Part shown: piece by piece, positions 6,349 through 6,354 of the stretch | Layout: the number at the start of each line of letters is the position of its first letter | How positions within the stretch are numbered: position 1 is the stretch's first letter | From: Halieaceae bacterium | GTDB lineage: Bacteria; Pseudomonadota; Gammaproteobacteria; Pseudomonadales; Halieaceae | DNA length: 6,354 bases | Assembly (NCBI GenBank): GCA_011523115.1 | Contig: WTHO01000007.1 | Coordinates: 1-6,354 of the forward strand | Direction of reading: 5' to 3' | Translations under genes and position numbers: made by a program | The notes under the pieces: generated by a model | Told to the model about the DNA's origin: nothing | Database searches by the model: none | The model's input: only the letters and a program-made list of their open reading frames with translations

Positions 6349-6354
6349 CCTCCA

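Noticed and set aside
6272..6354. tRNA-Pro 3' end as an attachment site for an integrated element
   Set aside because: Only six bases remain after CCA, and no integrase or direct repeat is visible in the window.

Overview
The window looks like an ordinary, fairly GC-rich stretch of chromosome from a gammaproteobacterium. The best-matching proteins (HemE, CysE, SrkA, GltD tail) read as close relatives of the E. coli and Pseudomonas versions. A gltD-hemE junction is also known from Pseudomonas. Together with a DUF3094-type small membrane protein this suggests a Pseudomonadales or Cellvibrionales-like, possibly marine, lineage. The genus cannot be told from the sequence. No transposase, phage gene, CRISPR array or toxin-antitoxin pair is visible.

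Layout. The + strand opens with the 3' end of gltD (glutamate synthase small subunit, 1-413). After a 138-base gap comes hemE (555-1616, uroporphyrinogen decarboxylase). The hemE end overlaps by 10 bases the end of the convergent cysE (2431-1607, - strand, serine O-acetyltransferase). Upstream of cysE on the same strand lies a divergent TrmB-family methyltransferase gene (3187-2504), possibly co-transcribed with it. A left-handed beta-helix acyltransferase gene (3237-3965, +) diverges from that methyltransferase over a very short shared start region. The acyltransferase converges on srkA (5011-4037, -), which is preceded at 27 bases by comF (5833-5039, -). A 172-base gap carrying two palindromes separates comF from a 70-residue membrane protein gene (6006-6218, +). 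The window closes with a complete tRNA-Pro(CGG) gene (6272-6348) and a plausible stable-RNA promoter.

How the genes relate. Most are housekeeping functions: nitrogen assimilation, tetrapyrrole synthesis, cysteine synthesis, stress kinase, DNA-uptake/phosphoribosyltransferase-like protein and tRNA. They appear to be neighbours rather than parts of one dedicated system. I see no convincing new multi-gene system. The points most worth a second look are the TrmB-like protein, in which both conserved acidic catalytic/binding positions read as Asn; the CysE tail lacking the usual terminal Ile; and the paired palindromes around the predicted promoter of the DUF3094-type gene.
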